This document shows, piece by piece, positions 8,108 through 15,740 of a stretch of DNA of 27,483 nucleotides (within the stretch, counting starts at the first letter, position 1; the number at the start of each line of letters is the position of its first letter). The translations under genes were made by a program, and so were the position numbers. Origin of the DNA: a virus; the IMG/VR virus record IMGVR_UViG_3300043436_003473, positions 1 through 27,483 of that record; one strand, written 5' to 3'. The notes beneath the pieces are model-generated. The model searched no databases. It saw nothing but the letters and a program-made list of their open reading frames with translations, and was not told where the DNA came from.

Positions 8108-9586
8108 ATGTCAATTATTAATTCATATTTCAGTAAGAACAATACACTTATTTCAAATAGTTTTACCAACACAGGTAGAAATCCTGTTATGGAACTATTC
8201 TATGGTAATGTGGCAACAACTCAATACCCAAACAATTATAGCCGTTTCATTTTTGATATAGACTTAACATTATTAAAAGAGAAAATTTTTGATGGTACTA
8301 TAACCACTGGATGTACAGATACTATTACACATACATTAAGAATGACAAACACTTCAACATTTGATGTGGAATTGTTAAATACTCTAACATCTCAAATGAG
8401 GATGAGAGCAACGTCATTTGATTTAATTTTATTTAGAATCCCTTATTTAAATAATGACCCATCAACACCCCAACTTTGGGATGAAGGTGTTGGTTATGAT
8501 TTTGCGGATTTAGTTTACAAATATAGTGAATCAGATAGAAGCTTTTCTGATAGACCATCAAATTGGTTTCAAACAACAACCATTGGTGTTTGGCAACAAC
8601 CCGGAATTTATAATAACAAAAATTTAGGACCGGTTCCTTTTAGCGGAATCACTATAGTTGACACTCAACATTTTGAATTTGGTAATGAAAACATTGCTTT
8701 TGATATGACAAATGAAATTAATGGTATGTTAAATGGGACAATACCAAATGTGTCAGGATGGGGAATAGCGTATAAACCTCAAGTTGAAAATCTTACAGGT
8801 CTTACAAATAACTATGAAGTGCAATTTTTCACTCAACACACTCAAACATTCTATGAACCATATCTTGAAACAAATTATAATGACTTAATTGAAGATGATA
8901 GAAATCAATTTACGTTAGGTAGAGTTAATAAATTGTATTTATACTTATTTGATAATGGTAACCCAATCAATTTAGATTACCCACCTAAAGTGGATATATT
9001 AGATATGATGGGGGATGTTATTCCGGGACTATCAGGGTTAACAACATGTCAAAGAACTCGAGGAGTTTATGAAGTTGTTATACCACCTCTTATGGGATAT
9101 AAAACACCGTGTATGTTTTCTGATAGATGGTACAATATTAGTTACAATAACTTCCCATTACCTCAAGTGTTAAATGATTTCACATTACAACCATTAAAAA
9201 ATGCTATTCAAATGGGTGTGGTGTCTGCAAATCCTTTATTATATGGATTTGATTTTTACGGTTTAAAACAAAATGAAGAAATTGTGAATACCGATACACG
9301 TAAAGTTGGTGTCATAATTAAACAAGCATATACCACCCAAAATTTATTATTAAATGTTGATGCTTCATATAGAATATATGTTAAAGAAGGGACGACAGAA
9401 GTACAAGTTCAAGGATGGACAAAAATTAATAGAACCCCTAACGAATACTATTTTATATTTGACACTAGAGACAAAATACCTAACGAATATTTTATTGACA
9501 TACAAGTAATTAGTAGTGGTGAAATAAACACATATAAACGACAAATTAAATTTCAAGTAGTAAATACAAAGTATTTGAAATTGTAA
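8108..9586 (+). CDS. Putative tail or fibre structural protein
   Basis: A 492-residue protein rich in Asn, Thr, Tyr and Phe, with beta-strand character and no signal peptide. The N-terminal 250 residues contain SRFIFDIDLTLLKEK, TSFDLILFRIP, LWDEGVGYDF and EVQFFTQHTQTFYEPYLET. These resemble carbohydrate-binding jelly-roll modules of the DNRLRE-like kind that end in a YEP.LE motif. The C-terminal half has Ig-like strands (YRIYVKEGTTEVQVQGW). A role in a tail fibre, neck fibre or other adsorption structure is plausible. It has its own TATTTAT element and is followed by a second small structural-type gene. The assignment is by composition and position, not a firm family match. Confidence 0.55.
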   Translation: MSIINSYFSKNNTLISNSFTNTGRNPVMELFYGNVATTQYPNNYSRFIFDIDLTLLKEKIFDGTITTGCTDTITHTLRMTNTSTFDVELLNTLTSQMRMRATSFDLILFRIPYLNNDPSTPQLWDEGVGYDFADLVYKYSESDRSFSDRPSNWFQTTTIGVWQQPGIYNNKNLGPVPFSGITIVDTQHFEFGNENIAFDMTNEINGMLNGTIPNVSGWGIAYKPQVENLTGLTNNYEVQFFTQHTQTFYEPYLETNYNDLIEDDRNQFTLGRVNKLYLYLFDNGNPINLDYPPKVDILDMMGDVIPGLSGLTTCQRTRGVYEVVIPPLMGYKTPCMFSDRWYNISYNNFPLPQVLNDFTLQPLKNAIQMGVVSANPLLYGFDFYGLKQNEEIVNTDTRKVGVIIKQAYTTQNLLLNVDASYRIYVKEGTTEVQVQGWTKINRTPNEYYFIFDTRDKIPNEYFIDIQVISSGEINTYKRQIKFQVVNTKYLKL

Positions 9587-9588
9587 TA

Positions 9589-9600
9589 TATTTATAAATA
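9589..9600 (+). promoter_or_regulatory. TATTTATAAATA, candidate late promoter
   Basis: This site contains both the local TATTTAT element (9589-9595) and an exact T4-type late -10 box TATAAATA (9593-9600). It ends 6 bases before the ATG at 9607. Confidence 0.55.
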
Positions 9601-9606
9601 AAAAAT

Positions 9607-9987
9607 ATGGAAGAATTAAATATTATAGTAACGGCAACAACTTGTGGTGAAGAATCAATACAAGTTATTATTTTACCAATAAATGGAACTGACTTTAGTA
9701 AAGTTTATCAGTTACCAACAGGATATTGTGTAACATTAACTTCGGGTGAAACAACAACACAATTCGCTAATTCAATGTTAAGTTATGGACCATTTGATAC
9801 TTGTGACGAATGTATTGTACCATTTAGTGCAAACACAGGTGGTAATAATGGTTTAATTTGTGAAGATGACTGTAATGGTGGTAATTTATTAATTAACCCA
9901 CCACGTCCTGTTTATACAAATGGACAAAATAAAGCAATTGTACAATTAAATGCGGTCACAATTGGCGGAAATGGATTAAACTCATAA
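9607..9987 (+). CDS. Small Cys-containing protein, probably structural
   Basis: A 126-residue protein with a beta-rich N-terminal half (LNIIVTATTCGEESIQVIILP) and several cysteines, including a C-x-x-C pair (TCDEC) and CEDDC. The C-terminal half is Gly/Asn-rich. There is no signal peptide or membrane segment. It follows a fibre-like gene and has its own TATTTATAAATA element, which suggests a virion decoration or fibre accessory part. Family unknown. Confidence 0.65.
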   Translation: MEELNIIVTATTCGEESIQVIILPINGTDFSKVYQLPTGYCVTLTSGETTTQFANSMLSYGPFDTCDECIVPFSANTGGNNGLICEDDCNGGNLLINPPRPVYTNGQNKAIVQLNAVTIGGNGLNS

Positions 9988-9991
9988 TCAT

Positions 9992-10489
9992 ATGAAAAAA
10001 GTAATTAAACTATCTGAATCAAAACTTACTGAATTAGTTAAACGAATCATGTCTGAACAAGATAATGAAAGATATATGTTTTTCAGTAATTTAGAACAAA
10101 TTCATAGACAAACAGGTTTGTTATTGGAATTAAATAAAAATACCGTTGAAGGTGTTTTAGATGGGGGTCATGATTGGGCTCAAGACCATTTATCAACCGC
10201 AAAAGAAAATATTGACCAAGTTTTTGATTTCATGATGAATGAAACTAAAAATGAAGACAATATGAATGTTTTAGAACAGGACTACTCGACTGACGTTGAA
10301 AGACCCACAAGTGATAGAGAACGTCAAGCAAAATCTTTATTTGGTGACAAATATGGTGCATATATACCTAATGATGTTATTAGGTACATAAGAAAAAATC
10401 CTGCACAATTCTTTAAACGACTCTACCAAATGTATGGGGACAAAGCTTATGAATATTTAGATAAATCAAAAAATAAAGGGGAAAATTAA
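9992..10489 (+). CDS. Phage protein with amphipathic N-terminal peptide
   Basis: A 165-residue protein beginning KKVIKLSESKLTELVKRIMSEQ. This is an amphipathic basic peptide of a kind that recurs at the start of structural-region proteins in T4-like phages of Bacteroidota and cyanobacteria. The next segment (ERYMFFSNLEQIHRQTG ... GGHDWAQDHLSTAKENIDQVFDFMMNE) resembles a conserved hypothetical domain of such phages, and the end contains IRKNPAQFFKRLYQMYGDKAYEYL. The leader ends in IMSE|Q, which does not exactly fit the [L/I]-x-E rule seen in the other leaders. It is the last gene of the rightward structural cluster and is followed by a terminator. Confidence 0.65.
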   Translation: MKKVIKLSESKLTELVKRIMSEQDNERYMFFSNLEQIHRQTGLLLELNKNTVEGVLDGGHDWAQDHLSTAKENIDQVFDFMMNETKNEDNMNVLEQDYSTDVERPTSDRERQAKSLFGDKYGAYIPNDVIRYIRKNPAQFFKRLYQMYGDKAYEYLDKSKNKGEN

Positions 10490-10506
10490 ATTTCTCCTTT
10501 TTTTTT
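10475..10506 (+). terminator. Rho-independent terminator ending rightward cluster
   Basis: The stem AAAGGGGAA (10475-10483) pairs with TTCTCCTTT (10492-10500), with one G-T wobble, and continues into a T tract to 10506. The left arm lies inside the last codons of the preceding gene. Confidence 0.75.
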
Positions 10507-10539
10507 ATAAAAATATTTTTTATTCTCAAAAAATATAAT

Positions 10540-10558
10540 TACATTTGTACTATAAATA
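10540..10558 (+). promoter_or_regulatory. Host-like -7 box next to late-type box
   Basis: TACATTTG (10540-10547) is an exact match to the Bacteroidota -7 consensus TAnnTTTG, but no clear -33 TTG lies 19-21 bases upstream. Four bases later comes TATAAATA (10551-10558), an exact T4 late -10 box. The ATG at 10572 follows 13 bases later. The gene may be read both early and late. Confidence 0.5.
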
Positions 10559-10571
10559 AATCAAGTACATA

Positions 10572-11015
10572 ATGAAAAAAATATTTAAATTTTTTAAAAG
10601 ATTGGTGATAAGACGTATTGTTAAATCAAGAAGTCAATTTGATTATCAAGACTCGGGACTATTAGGCGATGTACATATCTGCAAATCAATATGTCGTAAG
10701 TTAATAACTAGTGAGGGGTCTAAATTTTTAATTGCCCCCCTTTCATCACAAAGATATATTAAACATTCCGAATTAGGAATATTTATTATTCTTGATGATA
10801 AAAAAATTAGTGTAATCAATCACGAGTACTACTACAGTAATATTTTAATGTCTAACAGAGATTGGGAAAAATTAACTAAAATGTACGATACTAAAGTAGA
10901 ACGTATTAGACAAGAACTTAAAAATGAAATGAAGTCTCAAATCAAATATTCTTTAAAAAGTATTTTAGATAGAGTGGATAGTTCCAAAAAAATAAAAACC
11001 CCTACTGTAGAGTAA
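10572..11015 (+). CDS. Hypothetical basic protein, single-gene unit
   Basis: A 147-residue protein with a strongly basic N-terminus (KKIFKFFKRLVIRRIVKSR) that could bind nucleic acid or a membrane surface. The middle has alternating beta strands (GIFIILDDKKISVINHEYYYS) and the C-terminal half is a long charged helix. It has no recognisable family. It lies alone between a terminator upstream and a bidirectional terminator at its 3' end, with host-like and late-like promoter boxes just before it. This makes it a separately regulated gene at the switch from rightward to leftward transcription. Confidence 0.65.
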   Translation: MKKIFKFFKRLVIRRIVKSRSQFDYQDSGLLGDVHICKSICRKLITSEGSKFLIAPLSSQRYIKHSELGIFIILDDKKISVINHEYYYSNILMSNRDWEKLTKMYDTKVERIRQELKNEMKSQIKYSLKSILDRVDSSKKIKTPTVE

Positions 11016-11021
11016 GGGTTT
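10996..11021. terminator. Bidirectional terminator between convergent genes
   Basis: The inverted repeat AAACCCCTACT (10996-11006) and AGTAAGGGTTT (11011-11021) has one mismatch and a GTAG loop. T-rich sequence follows on the plus strand and an A tract precedes it, giving a T tract for leftward transcripts. The stop codon of the rightward gene lies in the right arm. Confidence 0.7.
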
Positions 11022-11027
11022 CTTTAT

Positions 11028-12017
11028 TTAAAACATATCTTCTAATTTATCTAAATGTTTTCTAACAATATCCAAATCACTTATATCAGTATAGGTCATT
11101 CCTTGTTTTTTTAACATTTTAACATGGTTATGTAATTGTGTCATCATTTGTCTAATCATTCCGGACATTGTTGGGTAATTTTCAATCATCTTATCTAAAA
11201 AATAAACTTGTTCAGGTAAGTTTAGAACATTACCAATTTTTTTAACCCATTCTTTTCCATATTTATCAGCATCCATTTCCATATCCCAATAAATTTTGTA
11301 AAACTCCTCAAAGTCTTCAATATCTCCCATGTAAGAATCTTTCAAATTAAATTCCGACATTTGTTGTTCATGTTTCAATTCGTGAAATAAAACATATACA
11401 AATGATGCAAAATTTGAGAATGACTCAGGTGAACATATAATAATCGCCTTACTTGTTCGAACTCCTTGAAATCCTGTGTTACAGGCATTCAATACTTTTA
11501 TTGTATACCCCCTATCTTGAACATAATCTTTTATTTTACTAACGATTAAATCAAACGCTTTATATTTGTCTTCAGGAATGTCTTTTCTAAATTTATCAAT
11601 AACCCTTTCATAATTTGAGGTAGTTTTTAGACCGTTTGGGATGATATCTTCTAAAATCGTATCTTTGGTTATCTCAAACCATTCCGTTACAATAGGGACT
11701 ATCTTTTTCTTCCCACCGGGTGTTTGATTTAACACACCGCCTTCTTCATCATTGTCTTCAGGATGTTTTTTCACATATTTAGAAATTTTTCTAGACTCTT
11801 TTTCTATTTTTGCAATTTTATTCTTTGGTGTACTCATTTTACCATCATAACTATCAAACGCTAATTCTGCACTATCATACTTTGATGTTGGAACAATAAA
11901 GGGTTGTAATTGCTCTTTATTGAAAAGCCTAACACCAGGACTCATCGGAACTCTAAATGAACCCGAACCACCAGTACCTGTAGCTTCTTTAATTTGTTTT
12001 TTGTTATTTTTATCCAT
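11028..12017 (-). CDS. HExxH zinc metallopeptidase with capsid-type leader
   Basis: The start is taken at 12017 (MDKNNKKQ) rather than the in-frame ATG at 12035, because the promoter-like TATTTAT lies between them; this gives 329 residues. Residues 9-12 read IKE|A, a T4 gp21-type cleavage site, and the following ATGTGGSGSF (12-21) copies the pattern after the capsid protein cleavage site (ATSDGSSGSF). The catalytic part has FHELKHEQQ with His212, Glu213 and His216 of an HExxH zinc motif. About 30 residues on is MEMDADKYG, where Glu247 with Asp251 fits the ExxxD third-ligand motif of gluzincins such as M48 or ImmA-like peptidases. It is probably packaged in the head as a matured protein and may be injected. 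Substrate unknown. Confidence 0.75.
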   Translation of the reverse strand: MDKNNKKQIKEATGTGGSGSFRVPMSPGVRLFNKEQLQPFIVPTSKYDSAELAFDSYDGKMSTPKNKIAKIEKESRKISKYVKKHPEDNDEEGGVLNQTPGGKKKIVPIVTEWFEITKDTILEDIIPNGLKTTSNYERVIDKFRKDIPEDKYKAFDLIVSKIKDYVQDRGYTIKVLNACNTGFQGVRTSKAIIICSPESFSNFASFVYVLFHELKHEQQMSEFNLKDSYMGDIEDFEEFYKIYWDMEMDADKYGKEWVKKIGNVLNLPEQVYFLDKMIENYPTMSGMIRQMMTQLHNHVKMLKKQGMTYTDISDLDIVRKHLDKLEDMF

Positions 12018-12023
12018 ATACTT

Positions 12024-12030
12024 ATAAATA
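12024..12030 (-). promoter_or_regulatory. TATTTAT element, candidate late promoter
   Basis: The leftward strand reads GTATATTTATAAGTATATGG, ending 6 bases before the chosen ATG (12017). Read rightward the same site is TATAAATA (12023-12030), 15 bases before the ATG at 12046, so it could serve both diverging genes. Confidence 0.5.
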
Positions 12031-12045
12031 TACAAAATTTTAATT

Positions 12046-12279
12046 ATGGAACAACAACAACAAGAACTATTCGGAAAATTATTTAATACTATCCCATTAT
12101 ATAATGAAGACCATTTAGACGTACTACTATCAACAATGGATAAAGAACAATCAATCTATATTCTAACTCAAGCCGTTAGTTTTGCATTTCACTCAGGCGT
12201 GTTTTCATTGGGGGAATCAGAAATTATTTCAAAATCAATAAGAACATTAAATAAAATTGAAAAAAATGTTGTGGGATAA
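12046..12279 (+). CDS. Small hypothetical protein
   Basis: A 77-residue helical protein (MEQQQQELFGKLFNTIPLYNEDHLDVLLSTMDKEQSI...), with no motif that I can name. It is divergent from the metallopeptidase gene with only 28 bases between starts and precedes the secreted-protein gene in the same direction. It contains no signal peptide or membrane segment. It is part of a two-gene rightward island inside the leftward head cluster. Confidence 0.6.
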   Translation: MEQQQQELFGKLFNTIPLYNEDHLDVLLSTMDKEQSIYILTQAVSFAFHSGVFSLGESEIISKSIRTLNKIEKNVVG

Positions 12280-12299
12280 ATAATTTATATTTACATTTG
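12269..12299 (+). promoter_or_regulatory. Bacteroidota housekeeping-type promoter
   Basis: TTG (12269-12271), a 20-base spacer and TACATTTG (12292-12299) match the Bacteroidota primary-sigma consensus TTG/TTTG-N19-21-TAnnTTTG. The ATG at 12320 follows. The -33 box lies in the end of the preceding small gene. Confidence 0.65.
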
Positions 12300-12319
12300 T
12301 AAAATAAAATACAAACACT

Positions 12320-12592
12320 ATGAAAAAAATATTCTTATCACTTTTACTTATTGTAAGTCTATCCTCATTCTCTCAAGATAACCCAAAACCAAAAAACATT
12401 GATAAAGGTATCAATGTTTTGTTAGATTCGTTATCCAATGTTTATCGTGTTAAAGTAGGTGCGGTCATTGTTAATGATTACCCAAACTTAAGAACAACAA
12501 CAATCGTTTATGTTAAAAATGGTGAATTAGTTAAAAAAATTATTAAAACTGAAAAAAATCCACCAAAACGAGATATATTAAGTAAAAATTAA
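12320..12592 (+). CDS. Small secreted protein with Sec signal peptide
   Basis: A 90-residue protein starting MKKIFLSLLLIVSLSSFSQD, a clear Sec signal peptide. It has two lysines, a hydrophobic core and an SFSQ end of the sort very common in flavobacterial exported proteins; cleavage is probably before or at Gln19. The mature part, about 70 residues, is basic and soluble, with a beta-hairpin-like stretch (RVKVGAVIVNDYPNLRTTTIVYVKNGELVKK). It would be exported to the periplasm during infection and could act in superinfection exclusion or lysis timing, but nothing in the sequence decides this. A housekeeping-type promoter lies upstream. Its 3' end overlaps the convergent gene by 4 bases. Confidence 0.75.
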   Translation: MKKIFLSLLLIVSLSSFSQDNPKPKNIDKGINVLLDSLSNVYRVKVGAVIVNDYPNLRTTTIVYVKNGELVKKIIKTEKNPPKRDILSKN

Positions 12593-13746
12593 ATTGTTTT
12601 ATTACACAGTGCGGTAACACTATATCCGGTTTTAATTGTATCAGTACCAATTGGTGAATAAACTCTAACAATTGATTCTCCTGATGAACTATTGAAATTT
12701 ATTTTAATAGGTGCCTCTCCTATTGTATAAATAACAAATTCTTTAACACCTTTATTACAAAGTTTTTGAAGGTCTTTTAAAGCATATTCTACTTCAATTC
12801 CACCTCTTTTAAATGTTTTTGATTTGGATGGGTCAACTAAAAGTTGTTCCAATAACTCTTGATAATTATTTGCTGTTATTTTTACAAGTTTATCACCACT
12901 AACTGACACATTATTTCTTGAATTTATAAGAGTTAATTGATAAACATATAATGGGACCCATTTAAAATCAACATATTTATGTGGTCTAGTCGTCACATAA
13001 CCAGTGTCTTGAATCACCTCTTCCCCCTTATTAAGAACAACTAATCTATCGGGAATGGTTCCGGTATCAAAAGTTACAACACCATTACCATATAATTTTT
13101 CATTAGTTAATACATAATTAAGACTTGCATCTCCTTGACCCGCCTCAATTTTTACACCAACCCAATTACAAATATCTTTGGAATCTTTATCTTTAACTTC
13201 CCCCGTTCCTTTAATATCGAAATTAACAAACTGTTCTTGTTTGTATAATTTAATTTTTTCAGGGTTTTTATTATCACCTTTAGTCTTATCATACGGAGTT
13301 TTACCTAATGTAACTTGATTAACATCTGTTGGAACTTGGATAGTTAAAACACCATTCTTGATTAAATCAGGAAATATCTCCTGAAAATATTTTTTAACCG
13401 AATTTGCTCTTGCCAATGCCAAACTTCCCTTTGTCTCATATCCTTTAGGATTCGTCACATTTGATTCTCCAGATGTTATATTAACTATAAATGTCTTACC
13501 ACCATTGTCTTTAATAAATTTTTCAATCTGAGGTTTTAATGCGATAATATCGTTTTTAACGGTTGGGGAATCAATCTGACCAAACCCAAATTTATCTCCA
13601 ATACTTTGTATTGGGAATTCTGTGTTAATCAACGATTGTTTTGTAGAAACTTGTTCCAGGTTTAAATATTGTCGTTTTGTCGCGCCTTCGTGAAGATTCA
13701 TTATTCTATTTCTTTCCTCACTAGATATCTCAAATAAATTATTCAT
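12589..13746 (-). CDS. OmpA-like domain protein with cleavable head leader
   Basis: The start is taken at 13746 (MNNLFE), not 13770, because TATTTAT lies between the two ATGs; this gives 385 residues. The first 20 residues (ISSEERNRIMNLHE) end at LHE|G, fitting the [L/I]-x-E|[A/G] prohead-protease rule. Residues about 65-178 resemble an OmpA C-terminal peptidoglycan-binding domain: FIVNITSGESN, then KGSLALARANSVKKYF (the LSxxRAxxVxxYL helix) and an end strand QFVNFDIKG. The rest, about 185-385, looks beta-rich and is unknown. There is no signal peptide, so it should stay in the cytoplasm and enter the virion. It follows the capsid gene after a terminator, with its own promoter-like element. 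Confidence 0.6.
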   Translation of the reverse strand: MNNLFEISSEERNRIMNLHEGATKRQYLNLEQVSTKQSLINTEFPIQSIGDKFGFGQIDSPTVKNDIIALKPQIEKFIKDNGGKTFIVNITSGESNVTNPKGYETKGSLALARANSVKKYFQEIFPDLIKNGVLTIQVPTDVNQVTLGKTPYDKTKGDNKNPEKIKLYKQEQFVNFDIKGTGEVKDKDSKDICNWVGVKIEAGQGDASLNYVLTNEKLYGNGVVTFDTGTIPDRLVVLNKGEEVIQDTGYVTTRPHKYVDFKWVPLYVYQLTLINSRNNVSVSGDKLVKITANNYQELLEQLLVDPSKSKTFKRGGIEVEYALKDLQKLCNKGVKEFVIYTIGEAPIKINFNSSSGESIVRVYSPIGTDTIKTGYSVTALCNKTI

Positions 13747-13760
13747 ATTTTTCTTTTTAT

Positions 13761-13767
13761 ATAAATA
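13761..13767 (-). promoter_or_regulatory. TATTTAT element, candidate late promoter
   Basis: The leftward strand reads GTATTTATATAAAAAG, ending 14 bases before the ATG at 13746 of the OmpA-like gene. Confidence 0.55.
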
Positions 13768-13805
13768 CATTATTATTTATTTAAACTTAATATTTGTGCA
13801 TAAAA

Positions 13806-13829
13806 AAAAGGGACATATAGTCCCTTTTT
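13806..13829 (-). terminator. Terminator after major capsid gene
   Basis: The perfect stem AAAAGGGAC/GTCCCTTTT with loop ATATA lies 23 bases past the capsid stop. The leftward strand continues into a run of T, as expected for intrinsic termination. Confidence 0.85.
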
Positions 13830-13851
13830 ATTAAATATTTTAAGATTTTGA

Positions 13852-15708
13852 TTATCTCAATTCTCTTAAATCGAATGTTCTAACACCATCTACAGTAATT
13901 CTTCCGTAAAATCTGTTGTTCACCATTTTTTTCGCGTAACGAGTCATTATACCTTTAATCGGTGTAAAGTTGAATGGGTTGTACATTGTTGGTGTTAATT
14001 GTAATGGTACATACGGTGCGTAGATGTATCCTGTGTCTAACAATGATGTTCCTTTGTGTCCAATTAACACTTGGTTAGCTGGGAAGTAAGGGTCACGGTA
14101 AACTTGGTAACGTCCTGCTAATGTTCCAACTCTTTCAATACCCATGTTATATTGGTCTTGTTCAGGAGAAGCATTAGATACGTGGAAGTACTCTAAATCA
14201 TCAAAGATAGCAGAAACCTCAGAAGATACAACAATCCAGTTTGCTCCACCTCTTAAAGTAGATTTGTGGATTTGTGCAGACAATTGGTTAATTGCTGTAA
14301 TTAATGTTTGGTTCCAATCTTTTTGAGTGTAAGAAGTTACTTGAGAAATTCTTCTCCAACCATTGTAATCCCATCTCAAGTTCCATGCAGCACCTTTACG
14401 TAAATCTCTTAAGATTTCACGGTCAATTTCTGCCGCAACTTGCTCAGATAATAAAGCTGTTAATTCAGCTTCAGCATCGATGTTGTGGAAAGCTGCAACG
14501 TCTTGAGCTAACTCAGGAGACCATTGTGCTCTTAATTTTCTTTCTGTAACTGATACAGTAACTGAATCTAAATCGAAAGAAACCTCACCGATTTTATCTT
14601 CAAATTCTAATTCTTCATAACGTCTGAAAACAGCTTTAAATGAAGTTGTTGCTAATGCTTCAGAAATAGTTGTACCTGTGTAACCATCTAACGATGAAGA
14701 ATCACAATCAGCACATACTGGACAAGATAAATCAACTTCTAACCAAATACAACCATCAACGTCACATACATTTTTGAATGAACCACCGTTACCAGTAGAT
14801 GCAAATGTTGTTTGAGTTGTGTTACCATATTTCACAATACCTCTACCATAGATTTGAGTTACAACTCTAAATAATAAAGCTCCTGTAGATACAGCACATG
14901 GTGAACTAGCGTCAACTGTTAAACCAGCTCCTGTATAGATAATTAAATCAGATAAGAATGATTCAGTATCCATTTCGTTACCATCAGGTCCGATTAATTT
15001 TCCTGCACCTGTGTCAGCAAAACCACACATTTTAATGATAACTTTTCTTGTGTTACCTGAAGCAATTACTGCTGCTCCATCAGTTGTTCCTGAAATAACT
15101 GCATCAACTAAAACTCCACCTGTCCATTTTTGGATAGTTGTTGTTGCTGTGATAGCTGACCAACGACCTTTAGAATAATCAAATAATCCTGGTGGGTCTA
15201 AACTTGGTTCGTTACCTTCATAGAATAAATCATAAAGATTTTTTTCATATACTGGGTTGTTTGAGCCTGAACCTGCTGTGTAACCTTCACTTGGAGAACC
15301 TGGATAATTTCCTGGAGACCCGATTGGTGCGTAGTGCTCACCTGAATACTGACCGTCAATACCGTCTTTGTATCCTTGAATTTTTGGTACAAAATAGAAT
15401 AATTTACCGATTGGTAAGTTCATTGCTTGTACAGAAACGATATCATTCGCTAATAATTTAGAGAATACTCTTCTTACGATAGGAAATACAACAGTTTCAA
15501 ATGAACCTGAAGACCCGTCAGAAGTTGCTTCGTTTATTAAGAAAGACGCTTGGTTCTCATATAATTGAGCTACGTTTTCTCTTAAGTGACCTTTAAGACC
15601 TTCAAGAAATCCTAATTTGTCCCATTTGTTGATTGTGTCTTCTTTAATAACTTTAAGGTGTTTTAACCCGATGTTACCAACTAGACCTGATTCTAATAAT
15701 GCTCCCAT
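13852..15708 (-). CDS. 23: Major capsid protein, T4 gp23 type
   Basis: A 618-residue T4-type major capsid precursor; T4 gp23 has 521. Residues 1-60 form a helical propeptide ending FLINE|A, which parallels the T4 gp23 site FLTE|A, so cleavage after Glu60 is expected. The shell part contains VRRVFSKLLANDIVSVQAMNLPIG (79-101) and RAQWSPELAQDVAAFHNIDAEAELTALLSEQVAAEIDREIL (393-433), matching the gp23 spine and axial region. An insertion at about 225-345 carries cysteines C315, C320, C329, C332 and C335 (CPVCADC). The gene is less AT-rich and more regular in codon use than its neighbours, as for a highly expressed protein. It sits directly after the scaffold gene, as in T4, and is followed by a terminator. 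Confidence 0.95.
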   Translation of the reverse strand: MGALLESGLVGNIGLKHLKVIKEDTINKWDKLGFLEGLKGHLRENVAQLYENQASFLINEATSDGSSGSFETVVFPIVRRVFSKLLANDIVSVQAMNLPIGKLFYFVPKIQGYKDGIDGQYSGEHYAPIGSPGNYPGSPSEGYTAGSGSNNPVYEKNLYDLFYEGNEPSLDPPGLFDYSKGRWSAITATTTIQKWTGGVLVDAVISGTTDGAAVIASGNTRKVIIKMCGFADTGAGKLIGPDGNEMDTESFLSDLIIYTGAGLTVDASSPCAVSTGALLFRVVTQIYGRGIVKYGNTTQTTFASTGNGGSFKNVCDVDGCIWLEVDLSCPVCADCDSSSLDGYTGTTISEALATTSFKAVFRRYEELEFEDKIGEVSFDLDSVTVSVTERKLRAQWSPELAQDVAAFHNIDAEAELTALLSEQVAAEIDREILRDLRKGAAWNLRWDYNGWRRISQVTSYTQKDWNQTLITAINQLSAQIHKSTLRGGANWIVVSSEVSAIFDDLEYFHVSNASPEQDQYNMGIERVGTLAGRYQVYRDPYFPANQVLIGHKGTSLLDTGYIYAPYVPLQLTPTMYNPFNFTPIKGIMTRYAKKMVNNRFYGRITVDGVRTFDLRELR

Positions 15709-15740
15709 TTTTTTTGGTTTTTATTAATTTTTATTTATTT

